The notes below the pieces were generated by a model that did not search any database, was not told the origin of the DNA, and saw only the letters and a list, made by a program, of their open reading frames with translations. Below, one piece after another: positions 11,217 through 22,361 of a DNA stretch of 64,000 nt. The stretch is from Petunia secreta (taxonomy: Eukaryota > Streptophyta > Magnoliopsida > Solanales > Solanaceae). Numbering within the stretch: the first letter of the stretch is position 1; the number at the start of each line of letters is the position of its first letter. The DNA lies in NCBI GenBank assembly GCA_029990175.1, contig JARKIP010000011.1:4650001-4714000 (forward strand), given 5' to 3'. Both the position numbers and the translations under genes were made by a program.

Positions 11217-12964
11217 TTCTATTATTCATTTCTATGACTATATTATTCATTTTCTTTAATTTTATAGAGCCTATTAGGTACAATGAAATAAAAAAAATAG
11301 GTCAATTAAAATTTTATACAATATAATAATACGATCTAATTCAACATTATTAAATAAACTTCATTTTATGTGAACCTTTTCAATTTATGTAATATTTTCT
11401 TAATATTTGGTGTGATGATTGTAATACATATGTACTAAATCTATGTCGAATTAGACGATTAATGTGCCATAGTTTTTTTCATACGATCCACGGAGTGTGT
11501 GTTGATTCAAGTAAATGAAAAAAATATATTATCATATAATATTTTTCTACATATAATTGACAGTGAAGGAACTATCCGTTTAAAGCAAGGAGCATGCATG
11601 TCCTCTCATGTACTCAATTTGAAAGTAACTTCAACGCAATGAACGCAGAGATCAGGACAAAAGTAACAGTGTTATGAGTCTTTTTGTAGTTTAGGTTAGA
11701 TCATTCGAACATAAGTTCAACCTTTAAGGTATACTTTTAAAAATTCCCACGTGAATAATTTATAGTTCCAAATTGTTGGTCCATCAACTTACGACGAGCA
11801 TGAATAACTAGCAGAATGACATATTATTCTAAATGTTGATGTCAATGAATGAGAACTCAAGAACGCGATGAGATGAACATTATTGTCAATTAATACAACT
11901 ATATGTCAGGGAACATTCCAAAATACATTTTTGTAGCTATAAAAATATTGAAACTATATTTGATATATTATATGGTAATTTCAATATCACATTACACTTG
12001 AGTGAGAGATATGATGAAGTAATTATTTTTGACAACGAAAGTAAATCGGATATAATAGTATTTACTTTTTTTTTGCAGTCTAAGTAATTGTGAGTAATCC
12101 CAACTTGCTTTGTTATCCAAATGAACTTTTACGCAAGAATGTTTGTAATGGTGGTGAAGAATTGAAGACAACAACAATCAATCTTTCGCTGAGGCATCCG
12201 TAGAGAGCAGTATTAGTAATAATTGGTGTGATATGGATAATATGCAATGTTATTATATTGACAGTGATTTTTTTTTTTTGTTTGTGTCCATTACTTACGA
12301 GACAGGAAGGTTTGCGTTTAATTTTATATGTAATGGTCCAAGATCAAGTTATTTCCCTTATGTTATTGATGTTTTGATACTTCTATTATTCCTCTTATCA
12401 CATGATTAGATAAAATGTGTAGCTTTAGTTTAATTATTCATAGAAGCTATCATGGGTTATATCTAACAACAAATATTACCTTGAGAATTTATCCACTTTT
12501 TGTCATTTATTGTCATCATGTTTGATGTTTAAAGCAAAAGCTGAAAGATTCAAGTTTCTATAAGATGGTTCAACAAAAGCAGAATATACAAAAGTACATG
12601 ATTTTTTCAGTTATCTTCTCGAAAAGAGATGTATTGCATCTTGACTATATATTATTTTGAATCTATTTTCATTTAAATACTATTTGTTATTGTATCATTA
12701 TTTTAATTTGTATTATTTGTATTATAAATTATATGGTCATCAAATTATTAGTATCACCAACTGTATAATTATTCCTTTTTTTTCAAACTTTATGTCTTTA
12801 GAATAAATGTATTGTTAGCTGGTTTCACATTTATTATTGTTCTATTTCAACCAAAAGAGGTTAAAAAAAAAGAACCACAGTAGTAAACATTTTAATCATA
12901 TGACAACTTTAGATTTGCTATTTTGATATATAAAATCTACTATATTAGTCAATATTGATATCAA

Positions 12965-12991
12965 CCGCGCATCGCGCGGGTACTATACTAG
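12965..12991 (+). other. Helitron 3' terminal hairpin and CTAG
   Basis: A 6-bp stem (CCGCGC/GCGCGG) with loop ATC, then GTACTATA and CTAG. This is the rolling-circle termination signal expected of Helitrons. The host T follows. Confidence 0.8.
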
Positions 12992-13056
12992 TGACTTTTT
13001 TATGTGACACAAAATAATGTTTCCTGACGGTTACAATTATTAACCATGGATCAGAC

Positions 13057-13593
13057 TCAGAACAACGGCAAAAGTTTTACACTCCCATTGACTGCAATAC
13101 ATGCTGTCACAACGATAATACCAAGTGACTGTTTTAGCAAGTAAGAACAGTGGTCATCCAGATAAGTCCCCACAATGTCAGTTTGATTGAATTGGACTAT
13201 TAAAGCAGCTTGATATTGTGATCCATTATATTGTCCATCATAATCTATTTCTAATTGTTGACAAATCACAGCAGTGGTGCTCCACCAAATCTGGACTTTG
13301 AATGGGCTGATGTATGCGCACAGAACAACCACAACAAATAAGTTGTCATTCCAATGTTGAACCAATTTTTAAAGGTGAGCATTTCCTCCCGTAAACAATC
13401 CATCACGGTGAGCCTTAAAACAAGGACGCCTGAATTCTAATGCTTGTTGGATGTGCAATTCTTCTGCATATGCAGCGTAAGTATGAACAACCATCTCACC
13501 TCCAGGATCAATCACCAACATGTTGTCATCACATTTGTGTTCAAGACCATAAGGCAGTGAGACAACACGACAACTATCAGATGTCAAGGACAC
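13057..13593 (-). pseudogene. Coding-like fragments of an unidentified gene (minus strand)
   Basis: Two adjacent minus-strand open stretches of 74 and 102 codons with protein-like composition, for example VVSLPYGLEHKCDDNMLVID and EFRRPCFKAHRDGLFTGGN. A stop and a frame change separate them, so this is either exon-intron structure or decay. I do not recognise the family; a faint resemblance of CFKAHRDG to a dioxygenase-like HxD motif is too weak to use. Similar fragments flank it on both sides on the same strand, separated by transposons. Confidence 0.3.
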
Positions 13594-13930
13594 ATATCCA
13601 ATCTATATTTCATTAACTCCAACTGATAGGATGATAGCACACCCTTTCTATTTTTTTGATAAGGTAAATTTTTATTGAAAACATCAGTATTTTTGATAAT
13701 GAGACTTGCTTATATTAGAAACCTAAACAATCCAGCAAGTCCAGCAGATTGTGCAAATCCAATACTACATTTCCATTCTTCCAAAATAATGTAAACAATA
13801 ATATTTCACAAACTGAATCTAATTCTTTTTGACTTCGAAACATTTGTATATTCCTCTTCTTCTATATCATGCATGCAATGCATAGAGGGATACTCTCCAA
13901 GATCTTCTTTATAGACGTCCCTGGACATAT

Positions 13931-15249
13931 TGATGTTTGGCATTTTGTGCCTATATTTCCTTAATATTTCCTCACGTTTGAGTATTCTATTCGCCCGTTT
14001 TCTAGTTTATGAATGTGGTTTTGCACTGATTTTATGTCGTGTGTATGTAGGTTGTTATGAAGTGCAATTGGAGCTTTAAAGAGTATGATCGAGCAAGAAA
14101 AGATTGGATTTGGATTGAGGATTGGATCGAACATACGAAGGCACAACGCGACGCGAGCTGCAGACGAAGGAGGCAGGAATTTGGCCTGGCGCTTTGAGTG
14201 GCGCGGGGCGCCCCCAAAAGCGCCCAGCCTTCTGGCGCTTTGAGTGGCGCGGGGCGCTCCAAAAGCGCCCAAGTTTCGACGGGTTCTGGGGCGCCAGCTA
14301 TAGCGCCCCTGAAGAGTTTTTGGACTTCCTATTTCGTCTAGGCTTAGGTGTAACTTATTACTAGGCCTTTGTAAACCCTATAAATACTCTTTTACTTCAT
14401 TTTTGAAGGGAGTTCAGACTTTGGAGCAAATTGGAGAGCTCATAACATCTTGAACAAGAGTTTTTCTTCCTTCCATTAATCTATTACATCATTATTTCAT
14501 TATTTTATCAAATCCTTGTGTTGTTATTATGAGTATGCGTGGCTAAATCTATCGTTCTAGGATTAGAGTATTTCATGAAAGTTGATGTTTGAAGATTGAT
14601 TTCCATTAATTGAAACCCATAACGGATTGCTTATTCTTTCTTGATTTCACTTGTGTAATTGTCAGGGCCCGATTATTACGCATTATCTATGGTTTTTAGA
14701 TTGAACTCGAAAGAGGGAATTTATGAACGCAATAAGAAAGAGTAGGGCTAGATTGTGAACCTGGGCATCGGGGAATCAATTTGTGAGTAGGATAGACATA
14801 TACTTGCTCGCCTAGCTTAACTAATTACAGAGTTCATTAATGCGTGCACGTGATTCAACCCATAGACATATAGGGATTGAAGTAGCCTGCCTAGAATGTG
14901 AAGAATCGAAAGGTTTTCACGGGTACATTTACTCTGTTAGTTAGTAATCCGGGATTTAAGAAGTGGAATCAATTGGAAAACTCAACTAGATTGTTCGTAA
15001 CTCTGACCCTGGACCGTCTCCTTAATATTGTTTACAACCAAAGTTTGCTCCATTGTTGACTGAATTTCCACTATTTTAATTATTGCTCTTTAGTTAATAA
15101 AAACTCTCACTATTGGAAAAGATCCCGAGTAGTTGTTAAGAAATTATTTGTTAGGAGTCCAGTCTGAATAGTCCTCGTGGGAACGATACTCTACTTATCA
15201 CTTTATTACTTGTCGATCACGTATACTTGCGTGTGCGTTGGGAGCAACA
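13931..15249 (+). mobile_element. Solo LTR of a gypsy-type element with 5-bp target duplication
   Basis: The LTR begins TGATGTTTGG and ends GGGAGCAACA, with CATAT on both sides (13926-13930 and 15250-15254). No internal region or second LTR is present, so this is a solo LTR left by LTR-LTR recombination. A TATA box (TATAAATA, 14379-14386) marks the promoter. A cluster of GC-rich palindromic motifs (GGCGCTTTGAGTGGCGCGGG, AAAAGCGCC) lies about 70-190 bp upstream of it. Orientation is given by the TATA box. The lineage is not determined. Confidence 0.85.
14379..14386 (+). promoter_or_regulatory. TATA box in the solo LTR
   Basis: TATAAATA downstream of the GC-rich palindrome cluster. Confidence 0.55.
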
Positions 15250-15343
15250 CATATAGATTTCCAGCTTTCTAACACATTCCTGAAACTCTTAGGAAAGGCT
15301 ATACCCACACCCAATACCATATCATTACTCATTTTTGGATGAT

Positions 15344-15960
15344 TCACCTTGATGCCACCAGGAAGAACACATATAAAAGGAATGCACTGATATCACAAAT
15401 AAGCAAGCAACCCTTAACAAACACCAACACAAGCAGTGTGCTCTTTTTGAATGGATATACCTCGGACAGTCTTCTTGTTATTGCAGCAGTTGAAGCTATC
15501 ACCATGTCAATCTCTTGATGGCTCATCAAATTTTTGTCCAGTGTAAAAGACAAAGCAATTCCATCTCAAAAGAGAAATGCAAGCAGAAAATCTCGAAGTT
15601 CGTGAAAGACTCCTGAGAAGTGACTAGGCCGTAAACTCCCTCAATATCACAGCTTAGAGCAAGTAGAATGGTGAAAACCTCATGCCTATGGCCACAATTG
15701 CAACGACCCAGTATGCAAATGGAATGACCTCCAAAAACTTACTTCACAAATATTTGCAGTATCCATGCACTTGTTATAAAGAAACCTCATTGGAATATCT
15801 GAGGGAAACCACAACATATGTCTAACTTGACTTTGATAATCGTAAGTTATGAACTGTGTTGAGTCCTAGAGCAGAGTCGAAATATTTTAATGCCGCTGCA
15901 GGCGCATCCATTGAAGCAGAGCAAGACTCCACATCAGCACATATACAGAAGCCATTTTAT
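15344..15960 (-). pseudogene. Coding-like fragments of an unidentified gene (minus strand)
   Basis: Minus-strand pieces with protein-like composition are seen at about 15860-15930 (ESCSASMDAPAAALKYFDSA), about 15640-15680 (VFTILLALSCDIEGVYGL) and 15440-15553 (SHQEIDMVIASTAAITRRLS). They lie in different frames with stops between them. This fits a spliced gene or its decayed copy. I cannot name the gene. The solo LTR at 13931-15249 separates them from the fragments at 13057-13593. Confidence 0.3.
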
Positions 15961-16901
15961 CAAACAGTGTTTGAATAGCCGTGAACCACGAATGTGGTTA
16001 CGTTCGTAATATGTTATAGAAGCCATGAGATATGTTGGAAGCATGATACCACCCTCCAAATACTAAAGGTTTTGAATAAGAAATCTTATGGTCCAAAAAA
16101 TAGAAAGGTCTTACAATTAGAGATCCAAATTACTAGAGATCAACGATTCCTTCGACACTTTTAGTCCGTGTCCGAATCACCTTTGTCTACTTCAAGTTAT
16201 AAATAGTTTTGCGTTCAACCATTAGTTTTAAACCATCATCAGCCTGTCCGGTGATGAAGAATCTCGTCCTTTTTTAAGCTCTGCAAAATGGAAAACCAAA
16301 GGAGGGATAAACTTGTTAATGCACTTGCATTCTAGCATAAAAAGGCCTACACTTTTATGATCACACTTAATCATGCACCAAAAGAAATCTCAAATTCATT
16401 TAGTATAAATTGTGATACCTTTTGTGTACATTATTAGAAAAATTCATTTATGATAAAAATACTCACCGTAGCAATAGATGAAGTACCACAACAATAAAAA
16501 TACCACAACAAGTCAACAACGTGAACTCCTCCGAGCGCCCAAGACATATGGATCATCTGATAGTAATCTTTCTCAAATTAGAAAAGTCGTTAGCATCATA
16601 TATGGTCTTAGTCCTGGTGATAAAAGAATAAATGGTTATAACATGAACCTTCACTTTTATTCCCAATATACGATGCCAACTTTTTCATCCTGTTTTTTTT
16701 CCAAATCCCTTAGAATTCTCGCGTCTACTCTTACTTTTGATATCTTCCAACCAAAACCGTGATGAACCTGTTCATTCTTGTAATCCTCAGCTTCGCTAGT
16801 CTCACTTTGGTGGATATTCTAGCTAAAAACAAGCTCATCAATATAATGGATATGACAACGCCAATAGTAGGTGACGTCTTGGTGGTTTGGTAGATATTGA
16901 C

Positions 16902-17060
16902 CTAATGTGTATGCCAAAAGATAGAAGATATACTTGATAGCTCAGATATGAAATTTTTAGCTCGTCTTTTCATATCGATTACTTCCAAGTGAATCTCATC
17001 CCTTCTTTGTTCTACCTCCAACAACTTCATGAAATTTGCGGACGATGCGTACAAAAGAAC
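16902..17060 (-). pseudogene. Coding-like fragment truncated by a MITE (minus strand)
   Basis: A minus-strand stretch reads LLYASSANFMKLLEVEQRRD and continues with a charged segment, ending near 16902. Its upstream side is replaced at 17063 by the Stowaway MITE, so the first codons of the apparent ORF there are transposon sequence. No family was recognised. Confidence 0.3.
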
Positions 17061-17062
17061 TA

Positions 17063-17320
17063 CTCCCTCCGTTTCAAAAAGGATAAACCTTTTCACTTTT
17101 TGAGAGTCAATTTGACTAATCTTTGAATCTAAATTAGCCTATATTAAATTAATATTTTTAAATAAGAATTTGCATATTCAAAAACTATATGAAAAGTACT
17201 ATAACATGCAACTCTTACCATATCAATATGATGAAAAAAACATCTTAAATTGTTGGTCAAAATTCATCCACTTTGACTCTCGAAAAGCGAAAAAGTTCAT
17301 CCATTCTGAAACGGAGGGAG
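17063..17320. mobile_element. Stowaway-type MITE (Tc1/mariner)
   Basis: Terminal inverted repeats CTCCCTCCGTTTCAAAA and TTCTGAAACGGAGGGAG, flanked by TA on both sides (17061-17062 and 17321-17322). At 258 bp, with an AT-rich interior and no ORF, it fits Stowaway MITEs, which transpose by Tc1/mariner transposases acting in trans. Confidence 0.95.
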
Positions 17321-18490
17321 TATCAAAATAAAAAAGAGAGAGAAAGTAAAAACAATGAAGCTAGAAGTATTGAAAAGAATTAAATATTAATGTAAATAAA
17401 ATCTCTCTCTTTTTTTGGGATTTTATCACTTTCTTTAGCATTCAACACTAGATAACATACAAGAGCTAGATCGTTTTTCATCCTCAGATTGTATCCACTG
17501 GATGCATCCTACTTGATGAAAAAGAAAGAATTGAATACCAACACATCCTAAAACATTTACTTGTCAAAAGCCAGTACATTGCCTATCTTCACTATTATCA
17601 CTAGTTATAATTTTTGTCTAGACATAAAAAAGTAGCCAATACCTTGAAGACTTCCAGTATCACCAATTTCTCCATCTTCCATTCCAGCGATGGAAAATCA
17701 ACAAATTTGGTCCAAGTGCGACTTAAAAAAATCGAAGGTCTGAAGCCAAAATTAAATAAGATGTCATAAACTTTTTTTAACAAAAATCATGTATATGTTT
17801 ATTTGAAGTTCATTGTTCTAATTCATTTGAGATGCAAAAGCTATAAATTAAAATTTTAAAAAATTAATTCCTTTCTAATATTTTTGAATGGACAAATAGA
17901 CACAGTTACAACTTTTATATAATAATTAAGAATGGATAAATAGCCTGCTCGCAGTCGTATTAGGATTTTGAAACAAGTGATCATTTTTTCTTTCACCGCA
18001 AAACAACCTTAGCAGATTTGGAACATGTTCAGTAAGGTTAAATGGGTCATGTCAAGAGATCTAAGTGTTATGACCCGAATCAGTTGAGCAGCACATGCAC
18101 CTAAATTGGCCTAGCTTAGCCTTTCTATGCAGATGTGGGAATTTAATCCATCTACATAGTTAGATAAGCGATAGTAAAAAGAATATGTGGAATATATTGC
18201 TTGATCTATTCCTTCGATCTCTCTCTCTCTCTCTATCTATCTCTTTCCTCTCTTCTCTTCTTCCCTCTTATCGGTTCCTCTACTCTCTCCTTACCCTCTC
18301 CTTCCACTCCAAATCACAGACTCGAGCTGCATCTATGGCTGTCAAGGACTCACTTTGAATTAGTTTACATTTTCAGCTCCTATTCTCTATTGTTCGGGTT
18401 CCATTATGATGAAACCTGAATAGTGACTAGACCTTTTATAAGGAGTCAAAGTGAAGGATTGCAAGAGCTCAGGGGCATATTCTTTTCATT
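17321..18490. other. Stretch without a supported gene
   Basis: It holds a short minus-strand coding-like piece (17601-17700, with TWTKFVDFPSLEWKMEKLVI), a TGTTATGACCCGAAT at 18066 that looks like a gypsy LTR start but has no matching end here, and a CT-rich microsatellite (about 18217-18247). No gene call can be supported. Confidence 0.4.
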
Positions 18491-19112
18491 TGATCTTTTG
18501 GGGTAGATTTTGGATCTTACTGGACATTTTTCAAGCTCACTGCCTCTGAACTATAATTTGTTCTTCGTGACATCGCAGATTATGATGCGATCGCACAAGA
18601 GCAGAAAACTGTTCAGCGTGATCGCGAGGCCTCAGACGCGATCGCGCAAGAAGCTGAGAAAGGCTGAGAAGACTGTTCTTCGTGAACGCGCGACCTAGGT
18701 CGCGTTCGCGAAGATCTGGTGACCAATGCATCGCGATCGCACAACTTTTGGCGCGATGGTGCTGACGCGACGACAAGAATGCTATTTTAGGTTTAGTGAC
18801 TTTGTACTTCAGCCCACTTTAGGGGTAATTAAGGCATTTCATGCTATGTTTGGAAGCCTACTATTCAAGCTTCCTTAAGCTTATTTCCTAGAGTTAAACT
18901 TTGATGAATATTGAATTTCTTTAACATGCAATTGAACATGTGATTCAATTGATGGTTAATTAGTATAGGTGCTATCTGGTTGATGATTAAAGGAGGTGAT
19001 TAGGCCTCACCTCTTAATTTGTTTCCTTAATCCATTCTAAACAAATTTTGTTTTGCTTCCTTTTTATCTTGTTTTGTTGTTATTTTCAATTTCATAGTTT
19101 AGGTGCCTATCA
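18491..19112 (+). repeat. 5' LTR of element A (5' boundary approximate)
   Basis: The end CCTATCA (19112) is fixed by the primer binding site two bases later. The same sequence recurs at 59984-60592. The start TGATC at 18491 is chosen because TGAT pairs with the terminal ATCA and because homology to the second copy begins near 18500. The LTR could extend further left. It carries clustered CGCGATCGCG-like motifs at about 18588-18765. Confidence 0.65.
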
Positions 19113-19114
19113 TT

Positions 19115-19126
19115 TGGTATCAGAGC
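19115..19126 (+). promoter_or_regulatory. Primer binding site, initiator tRNA-Met (element A)
   Basis: TGGTATCAGAGC, two bases after the LTR. This is the standard plant retrotransposon PBS complementary to the 3' end of initiator tRNA-Met. Confidence 0.9.
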
Positions 19127-20187
19127 TTGGATTAGTGTTTGTTCTTACAAACATTGTCTAGGATTTGATTTCTCAAATATGATTTTATATAAAAAAAAAA
19201 AATTCAAAAACCAAAAATTCCAAAAATTGAGTCATAGATTTAAGGTTTCTTTGGATGAATGTTTTGTTGGAAGTTATTGTTTGGTGATACCAGAAGCTGA
19301 ATTGAAGGAATTGAACAACAAACAATATTTGGGGCTCCAATTGGAAGATCCAAAAACTAGGGTTCTTTAAGTTCTTGAACAAGTGAATTGGTGTTTTTCA
19401 ATTTGGGAGTTGATTTTGAAGAATAGACCATTGGGGTTTGTTAGCGGACTTTCAAGGAGCTTATATCTCAAATTTGGAACAAAACCAAGCTGATTTGTGA
19501 AGATTCAAGTGAAGAAAATTTCTAGAAAAACTGGTTCTGCATAAAACACAGAAGCCTTCGCGATTGCGTGCCTTCAAACGCGATAGTGCATGCCTGCTAT
19601 CTGATTGGTTTTTGCAATTGCGACACTGGTCACGCGATCGCGCCATACTGTGGACTTATTCATCGCGATCGCGACACTTCTCACACGGTCGCGCAAGACT
19701 ACTAATTTTTGGAAAAACAGTATTCTTTACAGAACGCTCAGAATACTCCCATAATAACCTCAACTCAACCAAACTCTATTCCCATCATCAAATACATTAA
19801 GTTTTTAGATCACACACAAAATTTCATCCAATTCAAACATCGTTTCGTGCCAATTTGAGTCGAGCTTTTCTCTTTTCAACTTTGTTTGACTTTCTGAATT
19901 CCCGTCCATTAGCTTTAATTCTCTATTTTTTGATACAACAACTCCATTGTACCTTAAATTGGATTGATTCAATTGTCTAAGATTGGAATTGAGTGCGAAG
20001 AGCAATTTGAATTTTTCCAAGAGAGGTAAAAGGCAAGTGTGGTGAGAATATTTGAGCGAGAAAAAGCCAATAATTGAGTGTAAACACGAGTGGATTGTGT
20101 GCAATCAAACGAGTGTAAACACTCAGGGTGCGAATTAGTGAGGCCTTTTTCTACTGACATTGTTTGTTTCTAATTTTTGTAGGTACT
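19127..20187 (+). other. Untranslated leader of element A
   Basis: About 1.06 kb without a supported gene. It carries a second cluster of CGCGATCGCG-like motifs (about 19558-19705). It ends in a pyrimidine-rich TTTTTGTAG just before GTACTATG, which looks like a splice acceptor ahead of the gag start codon. Confidence 0.6.
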
Positions 20188-22361
20188 ATGTCTCAAAGAG
20201 AAGGCGGGATGAACATGGAAATAAAAACTATGTTTCAAGCGATCATGACACGTTTGGATGGATTCTATGATGAATTCAATGGGCTCAAGGGCACCGTTGA
20301 GGACCTATCTCATAAGTCTAGGCTCCAAGAAACGGGAAAGAAAGTGGTGGAGACACCTCCAACCGTGGGGGTGCGGGATGATGGTCCTAGTAGGCTCTTT
20401 CGTGCTAATGACTGCTATTCTCATTTGATTGCCCAAGATACCTACTCTCCGAATGTTATTCCGCTAGCAAAGGGTCCTTCTTATGATCCTCCAAAGCATG
20501 ATCCTATAAGGTAAAACCCTCCAAGGAAATAAGGTGTAACACGCCAACAAGTTGGCCGTTGACAAGAAGAAGAGTCATATCATTCACTTGATGATGATGA
20601 TGATTAATACTACTATTTGGTGGAAGTACAACAAGGAGGTCATATGGGCTGTGGTGGTCGATTTGGGAGAGGTCATAAAGGGAAAGTATTCTGTAAAGAG
20701 AACTATTATGACTATGGAGGTCAAGGGGAAACCAGAGACATTATGAAGAAGATAGAGAATTGAACACCATGATGATCAACCTTCCTTATTTCTAAGGAGG
20801 TTGTGATCCCGAGGAGTATCTTGAATGGATTGTCAAAATGGAGAGATTTTTCCAAACCAACATTGTGCAAGAAGCTAAAAAGGTCAAGTATGACATTACT
20901 CAATTTGAAGGCTATGCTTCTATTTGGTGGGAATCCAAGCATAGGCAAAGGGAAACTCATAGACTACTTGCGGATGGTGGATGGATAGCATTGAAAGCAA
21001 TGATGGAAGATCAGTTTCTACCCAAGAACTACGATGAAGAGTTTCTCAGGAAATTCTACAACTTGAGGCAAGGAAGCAAAAGAGTCACGGAATATTTTGA
21101 CGAGTTTAAAAAGACAAGGACAAGGGCTAACGTTCATGATGAGGACCGACTCCTTATTCCAAGGTTTTGTGGGGGATTGAATAGAGATATCTCTTCTCCA
21201 ATGGAATTTCACACTTTTGAAACCTTGTATAATGCTTTTCAAGTGGCGCTTAAGGTGGAGAAATGGCTCAAGTTTGAGAAGTCTTACAAGTCCAAGGGGA
21301 CCACTTCAAATTGGAACAAAGGAAGAGACAATGTGAAGACCTATTCACAATAGGACAAAGCAAAGGAACTGAGGCAAGAAATTCAAGAGCCAATATGAAA
21401 AAGCCAAGCTCAAAGAGGAACCAAAAGTGGGAGGTAACAAAACTAAACCCAAAAGTATATCTTCCATTCAATGTTATAAATGCAACGATCGATGCTATGT
21501 CATGAGGGACTGTCCCAATCAGAGAGCCATTGTTGCTTTGGGCAATGGTAGTTATAAAATGGATGATAGTGATGGAAAAAAGATAGATGGCGATTTTCTC
21601 GATGACAATGAATTTAATGGGGGAGGAGAAGAAGGTGAGAATCTTGAAGATGAAAACATTGCTTCTCTTGTTGTAAGGAGGATAATGGGGGTGCAAGTAA
21701 AGAAAAAGTTGGATCAAAGGGAGAACTTGTTTCATACTCATTGTAAGATCCAAGGTGCTATTTGCTCTCTTATTATTGATAGTGGGAGTTGTGTTAATGT
21801 AGCAAGTTCTTCTTTGATTGAACAACTCAAGCTTCCCACTAGGAAGCTACAATGGTTGAATGAATGTGGGGAATTGAAGGTGACTAAGCAAGCTTTGGTT
21901 AAATTCAAGGTTGGAAACTACCATGATGAGATATTGTTTGATGTAGTTTGCTTGGTAGACCTTGGAAATATGATCTTTTGGCAAAGCATGATGGCAAGAC
22001 TAACAAGTATGCTTTGGAGTTAGAGGGGCGAAAGTATATACTTAACACATTGACTCCGGTTCAAGTGAGTGAGGGGTATAGGAAGATGAGGGAGTTAAAG
22101 GAGAAAAGAGAGAAAGAAAAGAAAGAGGGAGTTAAAGGGAGTAAAAGAGTGGGGACAACACACAAAAGAGTGAGGAAACAAAAGAAAGAGTGAGTGTGCT
22201 TTTGTCAAGTAAGGAATGTTGGGATGAATTGGAGGAGGGGATGCCTTGATCCTCCTCATGCACAAAGATCATGTTTTACTTACTAATGAACTAACCTCTT
22301 CTTTGCCTAGTTTTATTCTTCTCTTTTTCACGGTTATGAAGACATCTTTCCTGAGGAGTTG
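20188..22361 (+). pseudogene. gag-protease of element A, broken
   Basis: The ATG at 20188 is chosen as the start because the same context (TTTGTAGGTACNATG) precedes gag in elements B and D; the in-frame TTG upstream has no support. An N-terminal coiled-coil-like segment ends at a stop (20514). The capsid-like gag core is at 20838-21353 (YASIWWESK, FYNLRQGSKRVTEYFDEF). The zinc knuckle is damaged: CYKCNDRCYVMRDC has lost the histidine. The protease active site DSG is intact at 21778-21786. A frame change follows near 21960. The coding region then stops at the AGTTG where the Ogre element inserted. Confidence 0.85.

Larger units (their letters stand above)
7225..12991 (+). mobile_element. Non-autonomous Helitron, 5.8 kb
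   Basis: The 5' end is TCTCTATATATATATTAAAA, preceded by A at 7224. The 3' end carries a hairpin (CCGCGC-ATC-GCGCGG, 12965-12979), an 8-base spacer and CTAG (12988-12991), followed by T at 12992. TC at the start, hairpin plus CTRR at the end and insertion between A and T are the defining marks of Helitrons. No Rep/helicase ORF is found inside, so it depends on an autonomous partner. The interior is AT-rich with only short coding-like pieces. A second Helitron sits inside it in the opposite orientation. Pairing these two ends is inference; both are well formed and in the same orientation. Confidence 0.75.

Noticed and set aside
13369..13593. Dioxygenase-like HxD motif (CFKAHRDG)
   Set aside because: A single short motif without the partner histidine or fold context is too weak for a function call.
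14122..14364. Open frames in the solo LTR (plus 14122-14364, minus 13961-14272)
   Set aside because: They are created by the GC-rich palindromic motifs and have no protein features.
16478..16762. 94-codon plus-strand ORF
   Set aside because: No motif, low-complexity start, and other coding-like fragments nearby are on the minus strand.
18066..18490. TGTTATGACCC as the true start of the element A LTR
   Set aside because: It resembles gypsy LTR starts, but homology to the second LTR copy can only be followed from about 18500. Not excluded; an alignment with full-length relatives would settle it.
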